In this document: one piece after another, positions 45,101 to 56,195 of the stretch
Position numbering within the stretch: the stretch's first letter is position 1
How the letters are laid out: each line of letters opens with the position of its first letter
Origin: Galaxea fascicularis
Taxonomy: Eukaryota > Cnidaria > Anthozoa > Scleractinia > Euphylliidae
Reading direction: 5' to 3'
Assembly (NCBI GenBank): GCA_948470475.1
Contig: OX419341.1
Coordinates: forward strand, 16,618,475-16,682,474
DNA length: 64,000 nucleotides
Notes under the pieces: model-generated
What the model was told of the DNA's origin: nothing
Databases searched by the model: none
Seen by the model: the letters and a program-made list of their open reading frames with translations, nothing else
Program-made: the position numbers and the translations under genes

Positions 45101-48100
45101 TGGCTCGAGGTCATGACGTATGGACCGAGCGCAGCTTAAACCTCTAACAGTGACCAGCTTGCAATCTCTCCTCGCATTGTTATTACTAGATTAAGCATAT
45201 AACTTTTGAGAATATACAAAATGAACAACAGAGATTGAATGCCCGGATTACTGAACAAATTCTCCCAACTTATGCCGTAAGACACATCTGGAATTCAGTG
45301 ATGAGAATATATATGCGTCTCTGATATCCTTGTTGATCTTATCTCGCGATCATTGATAACTGAGCAGTGTTACAGGACGCAGCCGACCCACTCGGACGCT
45401 GGAACAGTAGTCTCAACTGCGATCTAATTTTCTACACAAGCAGAAAAGCCTAGGTTTCTCTTAAGTCTATAGTGTTGAGTGCCCTGAATGTATCGCAAAA
45501 TGCGAGTCTAATATGTGGAAGTGACGAGTTATTTTCTTCAAGATCTTATAATAGGTAAAGATTCAGTAAGTGTGTTCCTTATATCTCGAATATAGAACGG
45601 TTTTCAATTGAGTTTCTAATGTAAATTGCGTTTCCTTTGGTTTTTCATTGCTTCGCTCTGTGCTTGGCCATCAAAACTCGCGCCACTTTTTCAACCAATG
45701 AGAAGCAGAACCAAAACCATTCGCGACCTGCACGCGCGCATTTTCCCGCGCTTTACGCCAGTTAAATGTAATTCCTTCTCTGATTGGTTAATCGCGCTAT
45801 TTGCGTCTCTTGTCATTGGTCAGAGTAATTACTTTGTGTTTTCGTTTTACGACACTGAATTGAAAAACGCTGTATTGCTGAGAAACTCATCATTGTAACG
45901 ACCGTCTCCGTTCTAACATAGAAAATAATGCAGCAAGCTTGTCTTTCGTCATTATTCCAGTGCACATTATTAAAGGCATTTTTTATTGTTTTTAAAACTT
46001 TTCTTACCGACTCATTTATTTTCTTCAGGTTCCACAAGACCCGACAGTTTTGCGGAAAAACATTTATTTCTGTCCAAGCTGTAACGCTTACTTGCCCTCG
46101 ACAGAGTTCCAGCTTTCCTCAAATTCAAGGTGAGAGAAAAACAGTAGAAATGCAAATACTCGTAATGTGGGCAACAGAAAACTCGCGCCTTAGTATTTTA
46201 GAGCTAAAGCGATGGTAAAATAACGAAGATATATGAACTCGATCTAGGCGCACCTCGACGAAAAGCGAAAAAGTTCTGATAATGACCGAAACCTATGGAG
46301 GTGTCGAAGAATATGACTTGATGCCACGATTTTAAAAGACGGTAATTGGTCAAAATGGCTAATTATATCATTTATAGTACACTAAACAAAATTACTCAAT
46401 TCTGATTGGTCGAGAGCAGTACAAGTAGTCCCAAATAGTACTCGGCAGGAGTACCTATTAAGTCTCCATGGCAACAGTGCGTGCGAACAGCCAAACGTTG
46501 CAAATGTGAACGTTTTGATGGGTGAAACTGGATGAAAAGGCACATAAACCGAAGTTGCCGTTCTCTATTTTTAATAAATTAGTCTAATAATCATTCTACG
46601 TAATAATTTACAAGTTGCGCGACTTCATAGCTGTTCGTGATTTTAATAACATTGACATTGACATTGAAATTCAAGAAGGAGCCATAATGTAATGCTTGGG
46701 GGCTCCATTACAGCGTTTTCTTCAGACGGATATTTTTTTTTAACTGTTTCTAATTTGTTCTTAGCCATGTTTTATGAGAGATGATTTTTTTTTAATCGAA
46801 TTATTATTATCATGAAACGTAGTTTTTAGCATATTTTTATATATTCATACGGATTATAACTGTGAATATCTTAGCATTTTAGTAGATCATATATTGAGTC
46901 GTAAGTTATATTAAGGTCCAGGACCTAGGCTTCCAAGGAAACATAATTGTTGCAGTTCGCAGTCAGTACGCCAGTATAGATGCAGAATAGGCTCCCATAA
47001 TCGCAGTCGTCTTCCTGTAGATAGAGTTGACCAAGTTGCGGTAATTTAATCAGATACTTTTTTATTTCACTTTTGATCTTTTTAGAATGTTGTATACATT
47101 ATCTTAGTTGTTATTAAAGTTGGATTTTGTTATTAAAAAGGTTAGTGTTTAACCCTTCATACAATTCGTAGTTTTGCTGTGCGAACAATAAAAAAAAAAT
47201 CGTGCGACCTTCTCGTACAATTCGTGATTAATAGATACTCGTGATTTTGAGAGTTGTTAAATTGCACTCGCCTAAAGGCGATTTCCTATATTAATTCGTG
47301 ATTGTGTGATTCTGTACCCTTTTCCCGTAAAATATGATTGAATTTAGTCCAAACGATAATCTGGCTTATTTAAAGGGAGCAATCCATCGAAATACCACAA
47401 CGTAACATTTGCGTGATCAGTTCGTATACTTTTCCGGTGTATTTGTGTTGTCCTCCTCGAAGTAAAATTTGATTGACTTTCATTTGCTTCATGTCGTCGC
47501 AGTATTTTGATCTGATCCATGTTGTTTTGTTCTCTTTGATACATAGGGTTGTTGGAAGATGTAGAAAGTGCATGAAACTGGATAACGATGCCAGACTACG
47601 GCACGACTTTTCACAGTACAAAGCTATGTTGAAGGAGCTCAGGCGGTCTGAGGAAAGCTTTGAAGATGGCTCCAAGATCGCGTATTTACTTCAGGTATGG
47701 AGCTCAGACCAATCGTCTTCTGATACTTATATCTAACTACTTGGGGCATCAACACTATCAAGTAAATTCCCTGTATCCAAAATAATTTATTATTATATTT
47801 GTCCAGTTATAGATAACGTCTTAAATTCTTGCGAATTAGGCAGTAACAAATGATAAATCATTGGATTCAGTTATCGTGTGATTCGACATTCACCCCCTCA
47901 TTATGTTTTGCGCCGTTTAAGTCACTTTTGAAATAGTAAAGTTTTTTTTTAAATAAGGTTAGCAAACGATAAAACATCATGTGAAAGCGAAGAGACTGAC
48001 AACGTGTGACTGCAAAATATTGAAAAGGACTACAGGAGTTACTGATTTCTCCTTGACAAACTGAATGCCGTCTTTCTTGCATTTGTCCAGGAACCCGACC

Positions 48101-49449
48101 TTCGTTATCTTGTGGAGAATATTTGGAACAGTCAGAGTGTGTTGAGTGCGCATGAGGATCTGTTTGACTTGTTGCTTGTTCGGTGGAATAAGTACGAGGA
48201 GTGGTCCCCTTGGAATTGTATATTGCTGACTAAAGACGAGGCCTCGGCACATGGGAAACTTGAGAACGTCACCGAGGTACCTGTTTGTTTTGTTTGTTAT
48301 TTTTATTTACGGTGGGGGTGGGGAACGCACACGTGTTTGGTTAATTCAGCTCACTTAACGCTTCAAACCCTAATGATCAGCATCAAATTTCTCCTTATAA
48401 TATCAACGCTTTATAAAACAGATTTGTCAAGAGAATTAAGGACAGGATCACAAAAGGCGAATTTGCTTGATGTTTTAACAATTTCCCCCTACTACGTCTA
48501 AAGGAAATGTGTTGGAGCAACAAATGAGAATTTATATTTTGATCGTAGGGTTGAAAGGTTTAAACCTAACATAAGCCCTGTGTAAGTTCATGTTTTTTCA
48601 GTTATTTGTCCCTTGTTTATTTTGTTACACCTGGTTTTATGAAGCATGTTTGGTTGGTGTAAATCAGTCGGTATGTGTAGTCCACATCTTTTTGCAAGTT
48701 ATGACATGGTGTATTCAGTCAAATTGAAAGAACCTCTTTCCTGAGGTGGTAATCTGTAGCCCATTTAACTTCGGGGGCGACAACTCCAACAAACGTTACT
48801 TGGATTAGATTTTCAGTTTGCATGATTATTTTTTGCCCGTTGCTTTATTTATTGTGGGAGGAGGGGAGGGGGAGCTTTTTCCCCACCCCCTCCCCATCAT
48901 TTTTCTATTGGCCCTTCCTTAATTAAAGTGAGCTAAGTGGAGTGATATTGATGTTGATACTGATACTGATTATCGATATTAAAGAATATTGATAATTACG
49001 TTGATTATGATGACGATAATCGAAAACTTAAAGTAGAGTAAATCAGCCCTAAAGCTGCTTGGCCACTAGCAATAGACAAGGCAACTTGTCTATCACAATG
49101 GTACCCAGAAGGGGTACAAGCAACAACGCTGGTACCCCTTTTTGTTACCAGCGTTGTTGCTGAATGAGCAGGGTAGGCCATTCAGCAACAACACTGATAC
49201 TCAGGCCAGAAGGGCCCTATTTATGGCATCCTTGTCGCCGATAATGGATTTTCTCATGTGGTTTTGTTCGTGTCCCTTTACCAGGCTTATGGACGAATGT
49301 TTATAGGCAAGATTCTTCACAAGCACGTGCTGGCCAGGAACCACTTCTCCCGGCTCCCGGGCATGGCGGAACACATGAAGAAGAAAGTAGCTAGCCACAC
49401 CCGAGGATTAGGGAACAATGGGGCGAGGACCACGTCATTAAAAGCCTGA
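33419..49449 (+). CDS. IQUB: IQ and ubiquitin-like domain-containing protein (IQUB), complete, 13 exons
   Basis: IQUB is an axonemal radial-spoke protein of motile cilia and sperm flagella (family knowledge). Exons: 33419-34037, 35188-35322, 36455-36622, 37512-37741, 38439-38537, 40306-40516, 42174-42349, 43622-43886, 44627-44709, 46029-46129, 47547-47694, 48091-48276, 49285-49449. They join in frame to 862 codons including TGA (human: 791 residues). Residues 1-206 are acidic, Glu/Lys-rich and probably disordered. A ubiquitin-like fold lies at about 207-283. [14 protein letters not shown] and the NTTSTQM stretch match human IQUB. An IQ motif, [17 protein letters not shown], starts at 418 and is followed by a long charged helix. 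[18 protein letters not shown] is nearly identical to human. A four-Cys pair (CPSC at 677, CRKC at 701) suggests a zinc ribbon, also present in human. All introns are GT-AG. Confidence 0.95.
34866..35016. repeat. Palindromic MITE in IQUB intron 1
   Basis: Arms of about 55 bp (TATATGTTGTGGTTCAATTT and complement) around a loop of about 35 bp. The minus-strand open frame over it is a by-product. Confidence 0.8.
35800..36380 (+). mobile_element. CR1/Jockey-type LINE reverse transcriptase remnant
   Basis: In IQUB intron 2, [13 protein letters not shown] (the YADD catalytic motif) is followed by [14 protein letters not shown]. After a stop it continues as [12 protein letters not shown] and [12 protein letters not shown] in a shifted frame. 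These are the middle to late RT motifs of a non-LTR element. Frame breaks and missing ends show it is inactive. Confidence 0.8.
36690..36870 (+). repeat. Dispersed repeat, related copy at 43133
   Basis: CCCAGTGGCCCCTGGAGACC, then GGCGCCAGGAAATAAT and TCAGGGGTTTAGAGGTTA, recur in the same order at 43133-43295. It directly follows IQUB exon 3. Confidence 0.55.
38566..39020 (+). repeat. Dispersed repeat, copy A
   Basis: A block with CCGTACGGCC words and the shared core GATTTCGTCGCGTCTAACCA, in IQUB intron 5. It matches copy B at 44755-45140 in the same orientation over nearly 400 bp, despite many point differences. The inner part repeats GGGCCGTACG in both orientations. Confidence 0.8.
39020..39160. 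repeat. Palindromic MITE around GCGC core
   Basis: TAATTGGACC at the left returns as GGTCCAATTA at the right, with about 60-bp arms around a short CGAGCGCGCAGCGCGAG centre. It directly abuts dispersed repeat copy A in IQUB intron 5. Confidence 0.7.
39290..39406. repeat. Palindromic MITE
   Basis: Arms of about 45 bp: GTAATTGACGCGTGAA with GGGTGTCCAATTAC on the left, the complement (GTAATTGGACACCC, then GCGCGTCAATTAC) on the right. It is close to the neighbouring palindrome and may share its TAATTGGAC end. Confidence 0.7.
40306..40516 (+). CDS. IQUB: IQUB exon 6: IQ motif and charged helix
   Basis: The exon opens with [17 protein letters not shown], an IQ motif of the IQxxxRGxxxR class expected to bind calmodulin or a related light chain. 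It continues as an Arg/Glu/Lys helix and ends with [16 protein letters not shown], close to human IQUB. The boundaries are GCAG|GTC and GAG A|GTAAGT. Confidence 0.93.
41246..41310 (-). repeat. tRNA-like SINE fragment
   Basis: On the minus strand, GGTCAATTGGTTAGAGCATC (A-box) and GGTCACGGGTTCAAACAGC (B-box) are spaced as in tRNA-derived repeats. The ends do not pair into an acceptor stem. It lies in IQUB intron 6. Confidence 0.5.
42716..42767. repeat. Perfect 52-bp palindrome without spacer
   Basis: Bases 42716-42741 are followed directly by their exact reverse complement at 42742-42767 (centre AAGT|ACTT). It lies in IQUB intron 7. No coding role; could extrude as a cruciform. Confidence 0.9.
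43133..43295 (+). repeat. Second copy of the 36690 repeat
   Basis: GGTCGCCCCTGGCGACTTAC, GAGACCAGGAAATATTAG and TTTCAAGGGTTTGGAGATT parallel the 36690 copy. It lies in IQUB intron 7. Confidence 0.55.
44132..44292 (+). repeat. Minisatellite, seven 23-bp units
   Basis: Seven head-to-tail copies of a 23-bp unit (consensus GATCCGGTAGACACAGGACRTTC) fill exactly 161 bp, with one to five differences per unit. It lies in IQUB intron 8. As 23 is not a multiple of three, the array stays open in more than one minus-strand frame, which explains the spurious frames there. Confidence 0.92.
44755..45140 (+). repeat. Dispersed repeat, copy B
   Basis: The second copy of the block at 38566-39020, in IQUB intron 9. 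Shared landmarks in order: TTTCATTC..AAAACTATTGA, GAGGGCCGT, GCCGTACGGCCCTGTTAGGA, GATTTCGTCGCGTCTAACCA and AGTTAGGTCGGGCCGGAC. Confidence 0.8.
45596..45875 (+). repeat. Dispersed MITE-like repeat, related copy at 57455
   Basis: CGGTTTTCAATTGAG at the left and CTGAATTGAAAAACG at the right form rough terminal inverted repeats. The interior (AGCAGAACCAAAACCA, TGATTGG) matches 57455-57670. Both copies give short chance open frames. Confidence 0.6.
48368..48555 (-). repeat. Inverted copy of the 4848 repeat, in IQUB intron 12
   Basis: Shared landmarks, in reverse orientation: CCCTAATGATCAGCATCAAA, GGACAGGATCACA and GGAAATGTGTTGG, then ACAAATGAGAATTTA. About 43 kb from the other copy. Confidence 0.75.
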
Positions 49450-49468
49450 TCTGTGCAAATGAACTTTG

Positions 49469-49474
49469 AATAAA
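49469..49474 (+). terminator. IQUB polyadenylation signal AATAAA
   Basis: A canonical AATAAA lies 20 bp after the IQUB stop codon. This would give a very short 3' UTR. A second match (aaataaat) lies near 49650 and could extend the transcript. Confidence 0.6.
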
Positions 49475-52197
49475 GTCGAAAATGTTTCACCCACTGTGCT
49501 AGCTATAAAATTCAATGCATAATATCACGTAAACTTTCAAAGAGAAGCAGGCTAGATCAAAAATTTGCGTGGAGATTTTTTTTATCATCATTGTACATAG
49601 ATGTATTATATTTGGTTTTGATCTGTAATGAGAACTGCATCCTATTGTAAATAAATCGATGATTTAGATGATGATGATGATAATATTGTTGGAGTTGGTG
49701 CATGTAACACCCCCGCCGCTGACTTTTAACGCAACATAGTCCTAGAATGCACCACGGAGAACCAAGCCGCTGACTTCTTAACTCATTGTCCGCCATATTT
49801 GTCGCCGGCGATTTGTCGAACAGGAGCCTGGGTTCAAATGTTGCGTTGAAAATCGTTTCGTGTAACATAGCGTTGCCGCAACAAAGTTGCGTTAATAGTT
49901 GTCTCGTGTAACGTACATGGATTTAAAATCGGCGTTAAAAATCAGTGCTTTAAAACGGCTCGTGTAACATCACCTTTAAACACGAGCGATTTTTGCTTGC
50001 GATGGTGATGTGATTTTTTAAAAACTGTTGCGTCGCCAGCGCGCGGTGAAAGTCATACGTGTAACCAGCCTCGCGCAAGTGCTGCGATGGCGACAGTCAA
50101 AACATTGCAGAAAAAAAAAATCGCCAGAAATTCAATGAGTTGAACTTTTCGCGGCTAAATCACAGGCTTTGTCACTCGTGTAGCCACGACCGCACGCCGG
50201 CAACGCGACAATTTCCGGAAAAAATCGCTTCACCATCGCAAGCAAAAAATTGCTCCTGTTGCCGCGGCTTTATTGTTTTAAGGAAGTGGTTGGTCTTGTG
50301 CGATAGTAACTTGATACTGGAAACGTTTCAGCGCTATCGAAACGAATGCAGTGGACAGTGCAAGGCTTGTGGGTGATAAAAGATTTAAATTGGCATAGAA
50401 TATTTTGCCTGATTCGTTGCTACGACTTCCCATTTGTAAAAATGTTTTTCTCATCCCGAAATCATTGAAGATGCAGTTTCACGTTATAGCAATCCAAACT
50501 TAATAACTTCCGTAGTTTGACGTTTGACCCCAATACTATTCTTTTTTTTTTAACTGATTTAATTTTATTTCACACACATTAACAAAAAAATGAGGCGAAA
50601 CAGACAAAGCTATGGTATATGGCAGGGAAAAAAAGAAAAAAGGTATCTACATATATATGTAAAATTAAGACTTCCTTACAGCCTTGCAAAATGCAAATAC
50701 TTACACTTATTGAAAAAAACACAACACCACAAAAATAATGTGTATATAAAACATTTAACGGGATGGTTGTAGTATCAGTATTCATTTATTAAAAATTGTC
50801 AATTTACTAGCGAGGAAAAATGAAAAAAATGTATATATACTGCGACAGGCATCACGCATCATGGAGTACCCAAATTGGTCAAATTTGAGCGGTGATAAGA
50901 GCAAGTCCCCGTTCGTGTTGGTCGAACTTTCGGGCAAGTTGGCTAAGAAAGAAAGGAAATTTATCTACGCGGCTGCTGCTGGCGATCTGAAGCAGACACT
51001 ACGCTTTTTTGGGAATTTATTGGCCTTTGAACGCCGACTGGTTTGATCTCGAGTTATCGGCCTTCCCCTTATTTAGAATGGACAGTCTGACTTAGGATTT
51101 AACAAAAGCGATGGTATTGCATTTAGATGTCCAAGAAAGTGACAAGAAGCAGTAGACTGAAGGCAGGAAGGCTTTATTTGGCTAGAATATTAATATTTCT
51201 ACCGCTACTCGGTTCGTTGGAATTCTAGGTTTTTAACGGTCCTTTTTTAATCAACTTTTGATGACACACACTACGATTGGGCTGCCTGAGGTTTGCCAAG
51301 GGATTTAATCTTTTCCTTTCAGCTAGCGTTTCAGCGCTGTGGCATAAGGAAGTGCTTCTACGAGGTTAATGTTCAGGAACAGGCGCTGTTCCTAAAACTC
51401 CATATATAGAGAAGAAAACTGGCAACAGCTCCTTTAGAATTTTGAGCTTTCAGTCATTTGTAACCGGACCTGCGTGCTGGGACGAGCGCTGAAGTATGCT
51501 AAATATTATTCAGGTTTCAATTTTTTGCCATAAGTATCAAAAGAGCAATCAAATAAAATGCTTCCTTGACCTGTACTTGGAAACATAGGAATCACGAAAT
51601 CGTAGGAAGTCCCAAACAGTTCTTAAGTATTTCAGTCAAATTGTTCACAAGTCACACTAAAGGCGTACTCAGCATCACATTAAAAGTTCATACATGTGAG
51701 TGAATTTTGCCACGTAAAGGAATGTCTTAAGCGCCGGGCAGGAACTAGAACAATAAAAACATGCCATTTCAACAACCGGCGTTTGATTCACCTACCAATT
51801 AATCTTGTTTAACAAACCCGTGAAACTGGTTTGGAACCTTAGGTCAACACTTTTGTTGACATCAATCTTTGTCAAATGACATCCTACATTTTCTTCCTGG
51901 TCATTTACTTCCTTGTTAAAAAGCTATAAAATCGGAAGAAAAACCAGCTGAGGTAACGGGCTTCGTTTTCATGAATTGCAAGCGTCAAGGAAACGGTGAG
52001 TCACAGTTTTAATTCAAGATGACTGAAATTGTTAGAGTAGGATTTTGACAGTTCTTTATTAGAGAGAGTTATAGTTATGTTCATTTCTGCCTCACGGAAT
52101 TACTGCACCCTTCTTAAAAAAGCAATCGATTCAGCTTCTTGGTAGTTAAAATTTCTCTAACATTCAGTAGGTTTTGGCATTTTCCGTATCTCGTAAG
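49475..52197. other. Gene-free spacer after IQUB
   Basis: No supported gene. It holds GTGTAAC-rich repeat sequence at about 49690-50260, including an inverted pair around CGATTTTTGCTTGCGATGG (49984 and 50230). The short open frames here (for example 50140-50376 and 50861-51046) match nothing I know. Confidence 0.5.
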
Positions 52198-52320
52198 GGA
52201 GCAGGGTTGGCGCAGTGGTGAAAGCCCTCCTCTTCCACAAATGTGTCCCGCGTTCCATTCCCATGGCTATTACGTGCTACCCTGGCTAAATAAAGTTATT
52301 ATTATTATTATTATTATTAT
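52198..52320 (+). repeat. tRNA-derived SINE with (TTA)n tail
   Basis: TTGGCGCAGTGGTGAAAGC is an A-box region and GTTCCATTCCC a slightly mutated B-box, spaced as in tRNA-derived SINEs. The element ends in AATAAAG and a run of TTA (52294-52320). It lies in the gene-poor stretch between IQUB and the astacin gene. Confidence 0.75.
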
Positions 52321-53849
52321 AGAGATAGGGCTCTTTTTTTCCACTCCCTGTTTCTAGTTTACCTGTTTTTGCAAATACTGTTTTCAGGTTTCCTTTTCCT
52401 AAGCATTCGTCTAGTTGTTTTTATGTTTCCAGTATTTCCGAAAGCTATCCAACTTTACTTGCAAACTATGACATTTGATTTACTTATTAGTTAATTCCAG
52501 ATTAAAACATTTCAATGAAAGCTTCCTTGCTGTCTTTTTCATGCTAAATTTGATTTAGAATACGTGGATTGTCATCTTCTGGGATAAACCTATCCCGCAG
52601 AAACATTCATGATCCGGAACAGTACGACCAACGGTCTCGCGGTAGGTTTAGTTGGTGCCGAATAGCTTTACGAGACTTCTCTTTTCTGTGATATTGATGT
52701 GATGATCATAGGAGAAATACTGACCGGGACGAAATACGCAGAATTTGACCATTTCTGTGAAAATTTGCCAAAATTCCGTGAGCTCCATTGCTTTACTTTC
52801 GAAGAAATTTAGTCTACGTGGAACGAAGAATTAGGGTCGAGGGTCAGTCGGAAGTTGAATTCCCGGAAGTGGCGGTTCATACGTTTCTCGGAAATCCTCA
52901 TGCAAGCAGCGATCATGATACAAGGAGTAAAAAGAGAGCAAATTACATTATTTCACCCGGTCAACAGATAAGAGTGAATGATTTGGGGATTAAGCTATTC
53001 CTAAACCAGTTGGCCCTCTTTTCCATTGCTTACTTTTCAAATCAAGACCAGGCAATTGTCGTAGCTTACTTAATTCTCTCTTTTACAGCCTGAATAATTT
53101 CTAAGATACTCGGACAGCATTTGTTTTTGCGAATTATTTTATTTGTTTTTGTGGAAACAACGAGATTATCATACTTTTATAGTGATGTTTGTTTGTTTCA
53201 AATGATGAACCGCAGCAACAATGTGATCGTAAATTAAACAGCGATTTTACACTCTTTTTTTCTCATATAGGCATCTTTTTTATAAGACTGAACGTTGAAC
53301 TGAAATTAACCGACCAAAATTTTAAGAACATGGTAAGAACATACCCAGGCAGAGAGTCAGTTGAGGACGCCTGTATTTCGCTCAATTGTTTTTGTCGTGC
53401 TGTGGACTTCTGTGTTCAATGCTTTTTGCAAAACAACATTTACCAAGAGTTCTCTTTCGTGGTATCAGAGCAAGCCGCACAAGCATGTGACAAGCGCAAC
53501 TCAGCGATTACCACACTCCACTGGCAAACACGATGAATGCACTTTTATAAGCTACCCGGTCACGTTCGCATTGATTTATTGAAATACTGTCCCATGTAAA
53601 TTAAGAACATCTTAAGAACGTTTTCAGGTTCAAATCGCAGAAAATATAAGACGTTCTTATATAAAAAAGAGCGTATTCGTTTCAAATCCCGAACTCGTTA
53701 TGTATTTCCGGCTAAAAGACAGGTAATTTTCTCTGTTCCATATTTGGGCGCCGTCTCTGGTGGTACAATTCAATGCTCTTCAAATTAACTATATTAAAGC
53801 TGTTGTCACAAAAACGCTGAATGGTTCTGCGAATCTGCTTTTGTGCTAT

Positions 53850-54438
53850 AAGTTTTTAGACGTCCTCATTGACAACAATCAGGCCCCTGTTCTCACCATG
53901 GTGTTTCGCAAATCTATTAATTCCACTATCAATCAATAAGTTTTTCCAGTTTAACAGGCAAAATGGCAACAACAGCCCAGAGTGCTCCTACGTCAAATTA
54001 CCTTACGTGGGTAAATTCTCTGCTATTGCACAAAAACGCATTCAGCGTTTTTGTGACAACAGCTTTAATATCAAGCTAGTGTTTTCTTCGTTCAAAATCG
54101 GCTCTTTGTTTAGCGTGAAAGACCTTATCCCTAAAGAGCTCAAATCATGCGTTGTTTATAGATTCAGGTGTGCAGGCTGCGGTGCCTGCTATGTCGGCGA
54201 GACTTCCCGACACATTTGCACGCGCATAAACGAGCACTTAAATATGAATAAGGCCTCTCACATTTTCAAGCATTTACAGGATTCACCTAGGTGTCGGACA
54301 CTTTGTTCGAGCGAGTGCTTTAATTGTTGTCATAGATCAAGCAACAACACGGACACAATTAAAAATCAAGTGAGGCAGTCAGCATATTCACTGGGAGAAA
54401 CCCTCGCTAAATCAACAATTGTTTCATGTAAATCTTAA
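53850..54438 (+). mobile_element. Penelope-like retroelement, truncated, with GIY-YIG endonuclease
   Basis: The start shows a scrap of reverse transcriptase (FLDVLIDNN), then a 189-codon frame. That frame holds LPYVGKFSAIAQKRIQRF, IGSLFSVKDLIPKELKS and CGACYVGETSRHICTRINEH, the linker and GIY-YIG nuclease of Penelope-like elements. The region between the RT scrap and the linker is shorter than normal, so this is a 5'-truncated copy with an internal deletion. The nuclease frame itself is open to its stop. Confidence 0.85.
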
Positions 54439-56195
54439 TCTTTCTTTGTAATTAGTTGCTATATCATACCATTGTTATTCTAACGTTCATCATTGTAATT
54501 CCATCCGTAAACTGACGATGGCACAGGAGTTTGCCAAAACATGTCTTTCAAATTTAAAAGTCTTGTTCTCTTCATCAAGATTGTTACAAAATTGCTGCTT
54601 TTACGTTCTTCTTCAAATTAAAAACTTGCGGAAGCGCGGATATAAACATCTTTAGTCTCTTTACCTTCTTTACTTATTCAAGGTAACTCATCTCTGGTGA
54701 TCATTTCCAACATTTTCATAAATGGTATATGCTTCGTAACTTGGGAATATTATCAGGAAACATTGATACTGACAATCGGGTCGTGTGACTGACTGTGGTT
54801 TGAAACGGATAGTCAGTCATTCAAGAACGTTTCAATGTGAAACCTGTGCTCAACAAGTTCGAAAATGCTCTATACCTAACCTTGGCCACTGTAGCACTGA
54901 AGGTTAAATCCTAAATCTGAGATTGTTTTTTCTTCAGTTGGTAGACAACTTTCTACGAATCAAACGTCTCCAAGGAAGCCAGATATCGTTACTCAAAACA
55001 AAGCATCGTCAAGTCAAATTGTGTGACCATGCAAAAGTTTTTGTTTTCTTATTTAGTGTTGGAGCCAATAATTGTTTTGTTTGGTATAGTGTGACTCAAT
55101 GTTGAGTGCTGAAAGCAGCTATCGTTTGCATGGTTTTAATTGCTTTGTGATTGGTTGACAAAACTCCAATCAACTAATGATTAGCAAAACTAATTGTTTG
55201 CTAAATCTGGAATAAGATACTGAGTGAATTAAAAACATTATCAAAAAATTCCTTTAAAAAGCAAATAAGAAAGTCTGTATTTCAGATCCTGAGTGATGAA
55301 GATTCTTATCTTGATGTTACTGCTCCAAACTCAAAAACTGCACAATTAAACCTTAGTATCTAATTTGTTCCTATACTTTATTGGTACACCATGTAACCAT
55401 TGATGTATTTACCAGTTATGCTTCTCTTTATAATTTAACTGATGCAATGTCGAACTCTTTAGTTTTTAGTTTCTTTACTAAATATTGTAACTTGAAGTAT
55501 GTTGATGACTGGCCCGCCGCGAATAGCAAATTTGCTATCTGCGGGCCAACATAACCTTAATTTTTGTTACGAAAATATATAAAATAAGAGTGTAAAACTG
55601 TGTAGAAGTGCTACCGCACAACTTCCCGAGCTTCGTGTAGTAGCAACAGTACCGAGCGGAAAGGCGCTCAACTCGAAAATACGCACCCATGACACCTTGA
55701 GGGCCGTCTCCAACCTCTTCTGGTGCAGGCCTCAAGTAGCTGCTTCGAGTTTTGATCGTAGCCGCGTTGCATGGTTTTGGTTTCAATGAGCTTCCCCACC
55801 CCATCAACCCACCAAAAAAAAAAAAAAAGAAGGAAAAACTGGCTCCTACTCCAACTGCGGTTAGGTCAAACGTGGCAGCTAAAACTTTTGGTACACTGAA
55901 CTATTTCCGCTCAACACAAATTTGACTTCAGAGATATTCAAACTTTCACGCCATCACAAATGGCTCAGCAACCAATTTGCTCACTGGGTGATGCGGTGTG
56001 AGCTTAAGCAACAGCCAGCAGGAGCAAAAATATCTGGTCCACCCTTTAAGACCAGTTAAGCTTTCATAGTTCTCAAGGCAATTTTATTAAGGATTCGACG
56101 AGGAAGGGTAGACGACATGAAGTGCTACAGCACTACGAAATATTAAATAACTTTCATCTTACGTTCTAGATCGAAAACCGTAAAAAACTGCAACA
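54439..56195. other. Gene-free spacer before the astacin gene
   Basis: AT-rich and without a recognisable gene. A hairpin, GGCCCGC..GCGGGCC, lies near 55510-55548. It should include the astacin promoter, but I see no clear motif. Confidence 0.5.

Noticed and set aside
52788..53536. Two plus-strand frames of about 100 codons
   Set aside because: No motif, no splice pattern joining them, and no similarity that I can name.
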